A stretch of 64,000 nt of DNA from positions 138,164 to 202,163 of the forward strand of contig JADJGZ010000008.1 of the NCBI GenBank assembly GCA_016707785.1. Reading direction: 5' to 3'. Positions 17,771-24,771 of the stretch are shown here, one piece after another. Numbering within the stretch: position 1 is the stretch's first letter; each line of letters begins with the position of its first letter. Position numbers and translations under genes: made by a program. The notes beneath the pieces are model-generated. The model saw only the letters and a program-made list of their open reading frames with translations. It ran no database searches and had not been told where the DNA came from. Origin of the DNA: Bacteroidales bacterium (GTDB lineage Bacteria; Bacteroidota; Bacteroidia; Bacteroidales; UBA4417).

Positions 17771-18226
17771 TCAGGACTTTTTCAGGTATTTTTCATAAAT
17801 ACTTATCCAATCTGCGGGTGAGATCTTTGTTACCAGTTCACCAATTAAGGAAAGGGGGATATCTTCGGCTTTTTTGAACCGAATGCAACATTTTCCCATA
17901 TCCAGTTTTTTAGGCGTTACTGATTTCCATTGCTCCTGGAACCAATCAAGGAGTGCTCCTTCATAAAGCCCCATATGGTACAATGAAATGTAGTTTTTTT
18001 GTGAAGCCAGGCTGAGAAAAGGTAAGGGTTGTTTCGGGTCACAATGATAACCCGCGGGATATAAAGAATGAGGGACTGCCCATCCTAACATTCCATAAGC
18101 CATTCCTTCGGAGAATCCTGCAGGAAGATTTTGCCGGATAACTGCAACCAGGTCGGCAATGATCTGTTTGCGATCTTCCGGAAGTTCAGAAATGTACTGG
18201 TCTACTGTTTTAGCATTTGACTGCAT
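17771..18226 (-). CDS. DUF1801 domain-containing protein
   Basis: A 151-residue cytoplasmic protein of the DUF1801/YdhG-like family: TVDQYISELPEDRKQIIADLVAVIR at the start, an EGMAYGMLGW strand and YISLYHMGLY later, and the basic KCCIRFKKAEDIPL end. The fold is known from structural genomics, but the role is not established. A near-consensus -7 box (TATATTCG, one mismatch) lies about 30 bases upstream on the minus strand. It is followed on its 3' side by the hairpin at 17637-17664. Confidence 0.85.
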   Translation of the reverse strand: MQSNAKTVDQYISELPEDRKQIIADLVAVIRQNLPAGFSEGMAYGMLGWAVPHSLYPAGYHCDPKQPLPFLSLASQKNYISLYHMGLYEGALLDWFQEQWKSVTPKKLDMGKCCIRFKKAEDIPLSLIGELVTKISPADWISIYEKYLKKS

Positions 18227-18383
18227 AAAAAATTTATTTGTTAAGCGAATATAACACAGTAAGGAGGTTTAAAGTTTACTTATATGAAAATATACGGAGT
18301 AAGCTGAATGTGCTGATAGACTTGATAAAAATTAATAAAACAGAAAGCCTCAATTATGAGTTGGCCTCTTTCATTGCTTCAAT

Positions 18384-18663
18384 CTTGTAACCCCAGCCTT
18401 CAGGCTGGGGTTGGTCAATACCATGTAAAAGCGGCCTTTAGGCCTGACTTATGGAATGAAAGGAATTAATAAACCTGTTATGATTACATTTACCTTCATA
18501 ATGGTTATTGTTTCAGAATGAAATTTCGGGTATTGTTTCAGTGAATATTGAAAGAACTAACAGGAATCATTTTTTCTGCTCAACTTCAAACCAATCGGTC
18601 AGGCCTAAAGGCCACGGTTTTTGTTGAGCAGAGTGTCCCCAGCCTAAAGGCTGGGGTTACAAG
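18384..18663. repeat. Nested inverted-repeat element, copy 1
   Basis: Outer arms at 18384-18410 and 18637-18663 are inverted copies: each is CTTGTAACCCC followed by a small palindrome CAGCCTTCAGGCTG or CAGCCTTTAGGCTG. Inner arms at 18431-18448 and 18598-18615 carry GGCCTTTAGGCC palindromes, also inverted. About 150 bases between the inner arms have no open frame of note. The architecture matches the copy at 40253-40457. It fits a non-autonomous mobile or REP/BIME-like element; no transposase is present. The rest of the 18227-18872 gap holds only this element and the terminator at 18793-18832. Confidence 0.75.
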
Positions 18664-18792
18664 ATATATATATTCATTTATCCATCACAACTTAAAAATT
18701 TAGTTCAGGATAGCTCTAGAATTTAACCCTATAATAAGATGCATCCACCTCCTGATATTTTTATATTTGAGTAAAAACTCACTAGATGTTCT

Positions 18793-18832
18793 AAAAAAAG
18801 GAGGCTGTCTCAAACTATTGAGTCAGCCTCCT
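18793..18832 (-). terminator. Rho-independent terminator of the aldehyde oxidoreductase gene
   Basis: On the minus strand AGGAGGCTGACTC, a short loop, then GAGACAGCCTCCT is followed by seven T residues. It lies about 40 bases after the gene's stop. The stem is long and almost perfect. Confidence 0.9.
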
Positions 18833-18872
18833 GGTGGTTGGTTGAGTGTTGGAATGAAAAGTTTGTTGTTAT

Positions 18873-21029
18873 TTATTGCAATGGGTTTACAATTTCAATC
18901 ACCTGTGGCAGATCCATCCCAATAGATTTGAGATGATCAAGTGTTGGAACACCATTAGGGGTCCAGCCGCGGCGTTTGTAAACAGCATCGAGCAATTGTT
19001 CATAACGGTTTTCGCGATATTTGCGTGTGGCAGTCATTTTTTCCTCCAGGCTCATTTTTTCCGGATCCATACCCTGGAGATCAATAAGTTGCTTGTCATA
19101 GCGTTCCTGGCGGCTGAGGTATTCTTCCTGGGTAACAGGACCACAGGCCCGGTAAGGCTGGGCATCATGCAAGCGAAGACCTTTACCCATCCTGATATTG
19201 AAGATGCGCTGGAAGTTATATACTCTTTCACTTTGACGAATCAGTTCATGTTTGTCAAAGGTTGTACTTCCGGTAACTGCTTTATAAATAGTAACATAAT
19301 TATCAACATGCTGAGGAACTTTAGCCGGTTCATCCGATTGGGCATTATCTTCGGGCTCCACATCGTTCCAGGGTAGTTTGCATAATCCCTGTAATCCGAA
19401 CCAGGTGCGGAACATTGGGAAATAATGAAGAGCCTCTGCCTTCTTTTCGAAAGTGGGGATCTGATTATTAACCATATCCATGAAGATCAGCCAGGCTTCA
19501 TCATGCTGAGGGCCTTTATTGGTCATGGCATAACCCCCCTGCTGAGCAAGAGATTCCTTGGAAACGTACTGTGAATATTCAAGACCTTTGTTTTCCATGC
19601 CGATATCCTGCATGAATCCGTAATCTCCCCATCCGTTTTCGGCGAAGAGTTCTTTCATTTTCTTCACTCCCAAACCTGCAATTTTGCCAAATCCTTCACC
19701 TCTGGCAACCATATGCAATAATTCCATGGCATTGGTGGCATTGCCAAAATTTAACTTTAAGCCCCCGGTCCTCTCTTCATTCAGGATACCATTCTCATAA
19801 CATTCCATAATGAAACCAAGGATGGTTCCCCAGGAAATGGTACAAATACCGTATGTATCACAATAGAAGTTAGATTCAATGGTAAAATCGGGATTGAAGA
19901 TGCCAGCAATCGAACCTAAAGAGGAGGTTGATTCATATTCCGGACCGTCGACAATCACTCTCGAACCTTTGTAGGGGCCCGACCTCAGTTCATAGTTATC
20001 AACTCCTTTAGCACAGGACATATTACAACCAATCCAGCATCCATCGGGCACTCCCTGGGTGAAGAATGACTTCCAGACTTCCCCGTTGATTTTATGGGTA
20101 TCAGGGTGATTCCCGAATTTGAAATTATTTACAGGAAGAAGGTCATAATCATCCATAATATGAGTGAGATGAGCCGTTCCCTTACTCCTCATTTCGCATT
20201 GTTTATCATCCAGCTCGCGCATTTCACGGTTAAAAGTCTTACCTCTTTCCATGATAGCCTGAAGGTCGACAACATTATTGCGATTTCCGGTTACGCCTTT
20301 TGTATGTGCAACAATAGCCTTGATTTTTTTATCGCGGAGAACGGTTCCGATACCTCCACGGCCTGCTTGTTTGAGCCTAACCAGTTTCCGGCGGGCATCA
20401 AAGAAACTGAAATTCAGCATCCCTATCAAGGAATGCTCAGCGGCACTGCCTGCTGAAACAACTGCAACATTTACGCGGTCCTTTTCTGTTTCAGCAAGGG
20501 TTTCAGTAAGATACTCTGCCATTAAATGACTATCCATTGATTCCAGTCCTGCTTCATAGATTTCAATCACTTCGCGTGTTTCATCAATGAGAACAATGAC
20601 ATCCTTATCTGATTTACCTTGCAATTCCAGTGAATCGAATCCTGCAAATTTCAGGAAAGGCCCGAAGTAACCCCCAACATTGCTGTCGACAGGAATATCA
20701 GTTTGAGGCGAAAGCGTAACTACCAGTGATTTTCCTGTTCCCGAATATTGTGTGATTCCACAAATTGGACCCATGCTGATAACTATTTCATTCTCAGGAT
20801 CATTCCACCGTGTTTTGGGTGTAGTTGCATCCCATAACAGTTTAAGTCCGAAACCCTTCCCGCCGGTGAATTTTTCTTTCATCAGCTGGCTGACAGGTTT
20901 CTCCTGTATCTCACCATTGCCAACATTCACGTATAATGTGCGATTGTTGTAACCCTGCACAATTGGTGCCCAGGTATATTTGTAGGAAAAGAGTAATTGA
21001 TGATTTTCGGTGAAGTTTTGCAAGCTCAT
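18873..21029 (-). CDS. aor: Aldehyde:ferredoxin oxidoreductase-family tungsto/molybdo-enzyme
   Basis: A 718-residue protein with the AOR N-terminal domain (LYVNVGNGEIQEKP; FTGGKGFGLKLLWD; VGGYFGPFLKFAGFDSLELQGKS) and the tungstopterin-binding RLKQAGRGGIGTV motif. Such enzymes oxidise aldehydes to acids with ferredoxin as acceptor and need a bis-pterin W or Mo cofactor and a 4Fe-4S cluster. Candidate cluster ligands are C330, C334 and C338 in GCWIGCNMSCAKGV plus about C549 in GLCKLPW. The first triplet is spaced CX3CX3C, whereas the classical archaeal enzyme has CX2CX3C. A promoter box at 21062-21069 places the start at the ATG at 21029, not the upstream 21062. It diverges from the thiF/thiS pair. 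Confidence 0.88.
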   Translation of the reverse strand: MSLQNFTENHQLLFSYKYTWAPIVQGYNNRTLYVNVGNGEIQEKPVSQLMKEKFTGGKGFGLKLLWDATTPKTRWNDPENEIVISMGPICGITQYSGTGKSLVVTLSPQTDIPVDSNVGGYFGPFLKFAGFDSLELQGKSDKDVIVLIDETREVIEIYEAGLESMDSHLMAEYLTETLAETEKDRVNVAVVSAGSAAEHSLIGMLNFSFFDARRKLVRLKQAGRGGIGTVLRDKKIKAIVAHTKGVTGNRNNVVDLQAIMERGKTFNREMRELDDKQCEMRSKGTAHLTHIMDDYDLLPVNNFKFGNHPDTHKINGEVWKSFFTQGVPDGCWIGCNMSCAKGVDNYELRSGPYKGSRVIVDGPEYESTSSLGSIAGIFNPDFTIESNFYCDTYGICTISWGTILGFIMECYENGILNEERTGGLKLNFGNATNAMELLHMVARGEGFGKIAGLGVKKMKELFAENGWGDYGFMQDIGMENKGLEYSQYVSKESLAQQGGYAMTNKGPQHDEAWLIFMDMVNNQIPTFEKKAEALHYFPMFRTWFGLQGLCKLPWNDVEPEDNAQSDEPAKVPQHVDNYVTIYKAVTGSTTFDKHELIRQSERVYNFQRIFNIRMGKGLRLHDAQPYRACGPVTQEEYLSRQERYDKQLIDLQGMDPEKMSLEEKMTATRKYRENRYEQLLDAVYKRRGWTPNGVPTLDHLKSIGMDLPQVIEIVNPLQ

Positions 21030-21061
21030 AGTTAGTTTTTTTGTTCCTGTGAATGAATTCA

Positions 21062-21069
21062 CAAATGTA
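21062..21069 (-). promoter_or_regulatory. -7 box for the aldehyde oxidoreductase gene
   Basis: The minus strand reads TACATTTG (TAnnTTTG) 33 bases before the ATG at 21029 and overlaps the upstream alternative start, which therefore cannot be in the mRNA. A TTTAA sequence 18 bases further upstream is a weak -33 candidate. Confidence 0.6.
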
Positions 21070-21289
21070 GAAAAAGGAAGGGTGTCTTAAACTAAATATG
21101 GATAAAAAATTCGATATGAAAAATTGTACAATTCGCTATAAGTAAGTTGGTTACGTAAATATTGGATTTTCAGTGGTTAAGACACTAGTGGATTAATTCA
21201 GATGATTGTATTCAGACCTTTATGGAAGGTAAGTCATCAAATCATCCACATTCAGATTTTGAATGATATTGCCTGAAACAAAAGAATCT

Positions 21290-21297
21290 TATATTTG
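21290..21297 (+). promoter_or_regulatory. -7 box giving a leaderless thiF transcript
   Basis: TATATTTG at 21290-21297 is a perfect -7 box, with ATTG 18 bases upstream (21268-21271) as -33. It ends five bases before the thiF ATG, so the predicted transcription start coincides with the start codon. Confidence 0.6.
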
Positions 21298-21302
21298 TAC
21301 TT

Positions 21303-21905
21303 ATGACGTTTGATGAAATCAAATCAGTTTTAGGGACGAAATCGGTAGGAATTGCCGGTTGTGGGGGATTAGGTTCCAATTGTGCCATTGCTCTTGCCAG
21401 GGTTGGTATAGGTTCTCTTGTCATTGCTGATTTTGATGTCATTGTGGAAAGCAATCTGAACAGGCAGTATTATTTTCATGATCAGATTGGAATGCTGAAA
21501 GTGTTTGCACTAAAAAGGAATATCGAAATGGTTAACCCAAGAGTGAGGGTGCATGCTTTTGATATCCGGTTATGCATGTCGGACACCATTGAGATATTCA
21601 GTCGTTGTGATGTGATTGTTGAAGCTTTTGATAAAGCTGAAATGAAACACATGATCATCGATGCCGTTCACACGCATTTGCCTGATAAACATCTTGTAAT
21701 GGGTGTTGGGATGGCCGGTTGGGGTGAGAATGAGTTGATACATTGCCGAAAATCAGATAAACTGATTATTTGTGGTGATGAGTTGAATGAAATTGCGGAA
21801 CATAATCCTCCTTTAGCCCCGAGGGTTGGTATTGTTGCCAGTATGCAGGCCAATGCTGTCCTGGAAATACTCCTGGGTCCCAATACCTACCGAATGAAAA
21901 ACTAA
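21303..21905 (+). CDS. thiF: Small ThiF/MoeB-like sulfur-carrier adenylyltransferase
   Basis: A 200-residue E1-like enzyme. It has the nucleotide-binding GCGGLGSN (residues 19-26), the acidic ADFDVIVESNLNRQYY segment with the catalytic Arg, and DVIVEAFDKAEMK. It adenylates the C-terminal glycine of a ThiS/MoaD-type carrier so that sulfur can be attached. It is the short ThiF form without the C-terminal Cys-x-x-Cys zinc tetrad or rhodanese domain of full MoeB. The next gene encodes the carrier itself. No thiG, thiH or thiC is nearby and an aldehyde oxidoreductase is divergent, so its product may feed pterin-cofactor sulfur rather than thiamine; this is inference. Confidence 0.88.
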   Translation: MTFDEIKSVLGTKSVGIAGCGGLGSNCAIALARVGIGSLVIADFDVIVESNLNRQYYFHDQIGMLKVFALKRNIEMVNPRVRVHAFDIRLCMSDTIEIFSRCDVIVEAFDKAEMKHMIIDAVHTHLPDKHLVMGVGMAGWGENELIHCRKSDKLIICGDELNEIAEHNPPLAPRVGIVASMQANAVLEILLGPNTYRMKN

Positions 21906-21939
21906 GTTTTAAAGCGCATCTGTTGCCGATAAGAAATCT

Positions 21940-22143
21940 ATGAAGATCATCCTCAATAACCGTGAAGAGATAGTTGAATCTGAGCAATTAACAGTTGATC
22001 AGTTGCTGAAATACAAGAATTTTTCTTTTAAGATGCTTGTAATCAAGGTAAACGGAAAACTGGTAAAGAAATCAGAGTATGAAACCACCCTGGTCAATGA
22101 CGGGGATGATGTGATGGTGCTTCACCTGATCAGTGGAGGTTAA
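21940..22143 (+). CDS. thiS: ThiS/MoaD-like sulfur carrier protein
   Basis: A 67-residue ubiquitin-like protein ending in the diagnostic Gly-Gly (LHLISGG), where the thiocarboxylate forms. MKIILNNREE at the start and VIKVNGKLVKKSEYETT in the middle are typical of ThiS. It begins 34 bases after the ThiF-like gene and is probably co-transcribed. ThiS and MoaD cannot be told apart reliably at this size. The adjacent AOR-type enzyme makes a cofactor role plausible, while sequence similarity leans to ThiS. Confidence 0.9.
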   Translation: MKIILNNREEIVESEQLTVDQLLKYKNFSFKMLVIKVNGKLVKKSEYETTLVNDGDDVMVLHLISGG

Positions 22144-22180
22144 TTCCTGCACTTTGAAAAAACTGAACCTGAATTTCATA

Positions 22181-24709
22181 TTAAGGTTCTGCCAGCCTGC
22201 TTTTTCTTCCTGATGATAAAACAGTTGCAAGCTTCATTCCTTTTTTAAAGGGAATTGCCTCTTTGTAGATTGTAGATCCTTTACCTATTGGCGAATTTGT
22301 ATTTCCTACCCTGATTGGTAATCCCGGAAACTCAACATTTGCTTTGATAACCTGGTTTTCGAGTTTAATTCCGGGAAGTGGGATTCTGTATTTTATCCCC
22401 ATTTTTTCCAACATAGGGAGTTCCTTCTGTCCCATCATGTTGGCAAACTTGTTATAATCCTTAAGATAGGCATCTGAACGCAACTGTGCATCCGGTTCTG
22501 TTTCCCAAACTGGCTTCCTGGCCCATGCTCTTTCTGCAATTGCAATCAAACGGGGGAAGAGCATATAATCTATTAATTCCGGGCTATTGATATTCTCGCC
22601 CCATAAACAGGCTTCTATACCCAGGAGGTTACTCTTCCCTTTATCGGTGAGTTGAATAAAGGTTTCAAGGAAGGTTTCCAACCTGATTGTATCTCCGGAC
22701 TTGTTGGTGCGGGCACAATATGGAATCTGGGTAGGAGTGAATTGAAAAGCGGTTTCTGTATTTACATAATTAGCCCAATAGTATCCTTGTTCATAAGGGT
22801 CCTTTGCATAGGCCATATCGAGGTATAAATTTGTTGCATTTGCCTGTACTACTTTGAATCCTGCATTGGCCAGGATGGAGCTGTTATCTTCAGTCCCGTC
22901 ACCCCAGATTGAATTCCAGCTATACATCTGCAAACCTCTTTCCTGGAATTCTTTGCGAGCTGTAACCGGATGTCCGGGTGATTTTAAATCTCTTTGCAAT
23001 CCGACTTCTTCCCATCCGGCAGTGGTGATATTCCTTAGGATGAGTATTTCATTGAATTTACTGATAAAGTATTCCTCAAGGCTTCTTACATCCGGATATT
23101 CCGGGTGGCTTGCCAGGAATTTTCTGCACACAGGCGATTGTTCCCAGGCACCTGCCGGAACTTCATCTCCTCCAATATGGACGGTTTTTAAGCTGATGCC
23201 GGCATCCCGATACATATTTTCCATCTCCATTACCACTTTCCCCAGGAAATGATAAAGTGAAGGTTGACAAATACATACCACATTATCTTTATACCCTTGA
23301 ATGGATGTATAAACAGAAAGATCGTTTGTATCCCTTAGAAGGTATTCGGTAGCTTCTGCTGTTTTTCCAAGTGCCATATATTTCCTGTAGCGATAATCCA
23401 TGGCTTTTATAGCAGCCCTGGCATGTCCGGGCAGATCGATTTCAGGAATGATTTCAATATGCCTTTCAGCAGCATACTTTAGAATTTCAATAAAACTACT
23501 CCGGTTATAAAAACCACTTCCGCTTGATTTTCCCATCACGGCTAATGGTCCGGAACCATATGCCGGTTGAAGGAAGCTGGATTCATCTTCAGTATGACCC
23601 CTGAAAGCACCATAAGCTGTTAATTCAGGAAGCCCATTGATCTCCAGCCGCCATCCTTCATCATCGGTAAGGTGAAAATGCAGTTTATTGAATTTATAGA
23701 GGGCCATCTTATCCAGCAGCTGTTTGACTGTTTCTTTCGTCTGGAAATTCCTTGCAACATCCAGAAGTACACCCCTGTACTCGAATCGGGGGGTATCAGT
23801 TATCTCCAGGCAAGGAAGTTGCCCGGGATTTTTAAGTATTAAAGATCTCAGGCTTTGAATTCCGGAAAATATTGATTCAGCATTTGCTGCTTTAATGGTG
23901 ATGCCTTCCTCTGAAGAAACGGACAGGAAATAGCTATGATTTTTAATTTCTTTATCAATCAGCAATCGGATTGAATGTTTCCGGCCTATTAATTGAGTGC
24001 TGGTTATGGCTTTCAGGCCCAGTTGTTTCAGAAGTTGAACCAGGTAATTATGCTCACTGCCAAGTCCACCGGATGCAGAAACCTGCAGGGTGGTTTTTAG
24101 CTGGAAGAATCCGGGTAAATACTGATATTTTAGAGGGGAAGGTAAAAATGGAGGAAGTTGATCTCCAGGAATTAAACTCAGTCTTTCATTTGCTTTATAA
24201 CGATCAAGTGAAGATTCTGCCAGGCGTTTATCCTGCTTGTTTGCAAGAATTTGATGTGGTGCTGCCGGGAAATCATATTGAATGTCTTTTTCAGTGAGTT
24301 TTCCATTTTCCTGCCAATAAGCGCCTCTTGGGAAATCGGAAAGCATGAATGCCCAGTGCTGTGAAATGAGCCTGATATTTAGCGTTTTACCAGGTAGAAC
24401 CGGGGTAAAGCCCTGGATTGGTTCCACTTTATAGAAATCCCCACCCATTGAGGTGATTTTGATTCCGGACTGTGCACTATCCACTAATATTCGACGGGTA
24501 AAACTAAAATAGAGTGCCCAGGTGCCAGGTTTAATTGATTGACTACCATTATTTCTGATGGTAAACTCTGAAAGGGTTAGTTCTTGATCACAATAATTAT
24601 TGGTTATGATCTTCCATCTGAAGTTCAGTTTTTCAGGCTGGGCCTGGATCACCAATTGACAAATTAAAACAAAGGTCAAAAGGATTATTCTGTAGACTCT
24701 TATCATCAT
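22181..24709 (-). CDS. Beta-N-acetylhexosaminidase (GH20) with CHB_HEX domain
   Basis: A protein of about 842 residues with a signal peptide (hydrophobic residues 5-22, cleavage near IQAQ). Residues about 30-160 match the chitobiase/hexosaminidase N-terminal carbohydrate-binding domain. Then come a GH20b domain and the GH20 catalytic barrel with FHLTDDEGWRLEI and the catalytic pair in VHIGGDEVPAGAW (about 515-525). A CHB_HEX C-terminal domain ends the protein. It releases terminal GlcNAc/GalNAc from chitin fragments, mucin or peptidoglycan debris. The start is set by a -7 box at 24716-24723, leaving ATG 24709 as the first start; it would be leaderless. It converges with thiS. Confidence 0.93.
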   Translation of the reverse strand: MMIRVYRIILLTFVLICQLVIQAQPEKLNFRWKIITNNYCDQELTLSEFTIRNNGSQSIKPGTWALYFSFTRRILVDSAQSGIKITSMGGDFYKVEPIQGFTPVLPGKTLNIRLISQHWAFMLSDFPRGAYWQENGKLTEKDIQYDFPAAPHQILANKQDKRLAESSLDRYKANERLSLIPGDQLPPFLPSPLKYQYLPGFFQLKTTLQVSASGGLGSEHNYLVQLLKQLGLKAITSTQLIGRKHSIRLLIDKEIKNHSYFLSVSSEEGITIKAANAESIFSGIQSLRSLILKNPGQLPCLEITDTPRFEYRGVLLDVARNFQTKETVKQLLDKMALYKFNKLHFHLTDDEGWRLEINGLPELTAYGAFRGHTEDESSFLQPAYGSGPLAVMGKSSGSGFYNRSSFIEILKYAAERHIEIIPEIDLPGHARAAIKAMDYRYRKYMALGKTAEATEYLLRDTNDLSVYTSIQGYKDNVVCICQPSLYHFLGKVVMEMENMYRDAGISLKTVHIGGDEVPAGAWEQSPVCRKFLASHPEYPDVRSLEEYFISKFNEILILRNITTAGWEEVGLQRDLKSPGHPVTARKEFQERGLQMYSWNSIWGDGTEDNSSILANAGFKVVQANATNLYLDMAYAKDPYEQGYYWANYVNTETAFQFTPTQIPYCARTNKSGDTIRLETFLETFIQLTDKGKSNLLGIEACLWGENINSPELIDYMLFPRLIAIAERAWARKPVWETEPDAQLRSDAYLKDYNKFANMMGQKELPMLEKMGIKYRIPLPGIKLENQVIKANVEFPGLPIRVGNTNSPIGKGSTIYKEAIPFKKGMKLATVLSSGRKSRLAEP

Positions 24710-24715
24710 AGCATG

Positions 24716-24723
24716 CAAATGTA
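24716..24723 (-). promoter_or_regulatory. -7 box giving a leaderless GH20 transcript
   Basis: The minus strand reads TACATTTG (TAnnTTTG), ending six bases before the ATG at 24709, the same geometry as the thiF promoter. The TTG at 24718, the longest open start, lies inside the box. The -33 region is only GTTTT-like. Confidence 0.5.
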
Positions 24724-24771
24724 AACTGATTCTTAGAAGAAAAACAGCTGCAAGATATTCAGGTAAATCAT

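Noticed and set aside
18431..18615. Element core as a small protein gene
   Set aside because: No start codon with an open frame longer than about 30 codons is visible in the core.
21303..22143. ThiF/ThiS pair as a thiamine operon
   Set aside because: No other thiamine genes are in the window; not excluded elsewhere, so only context is used.
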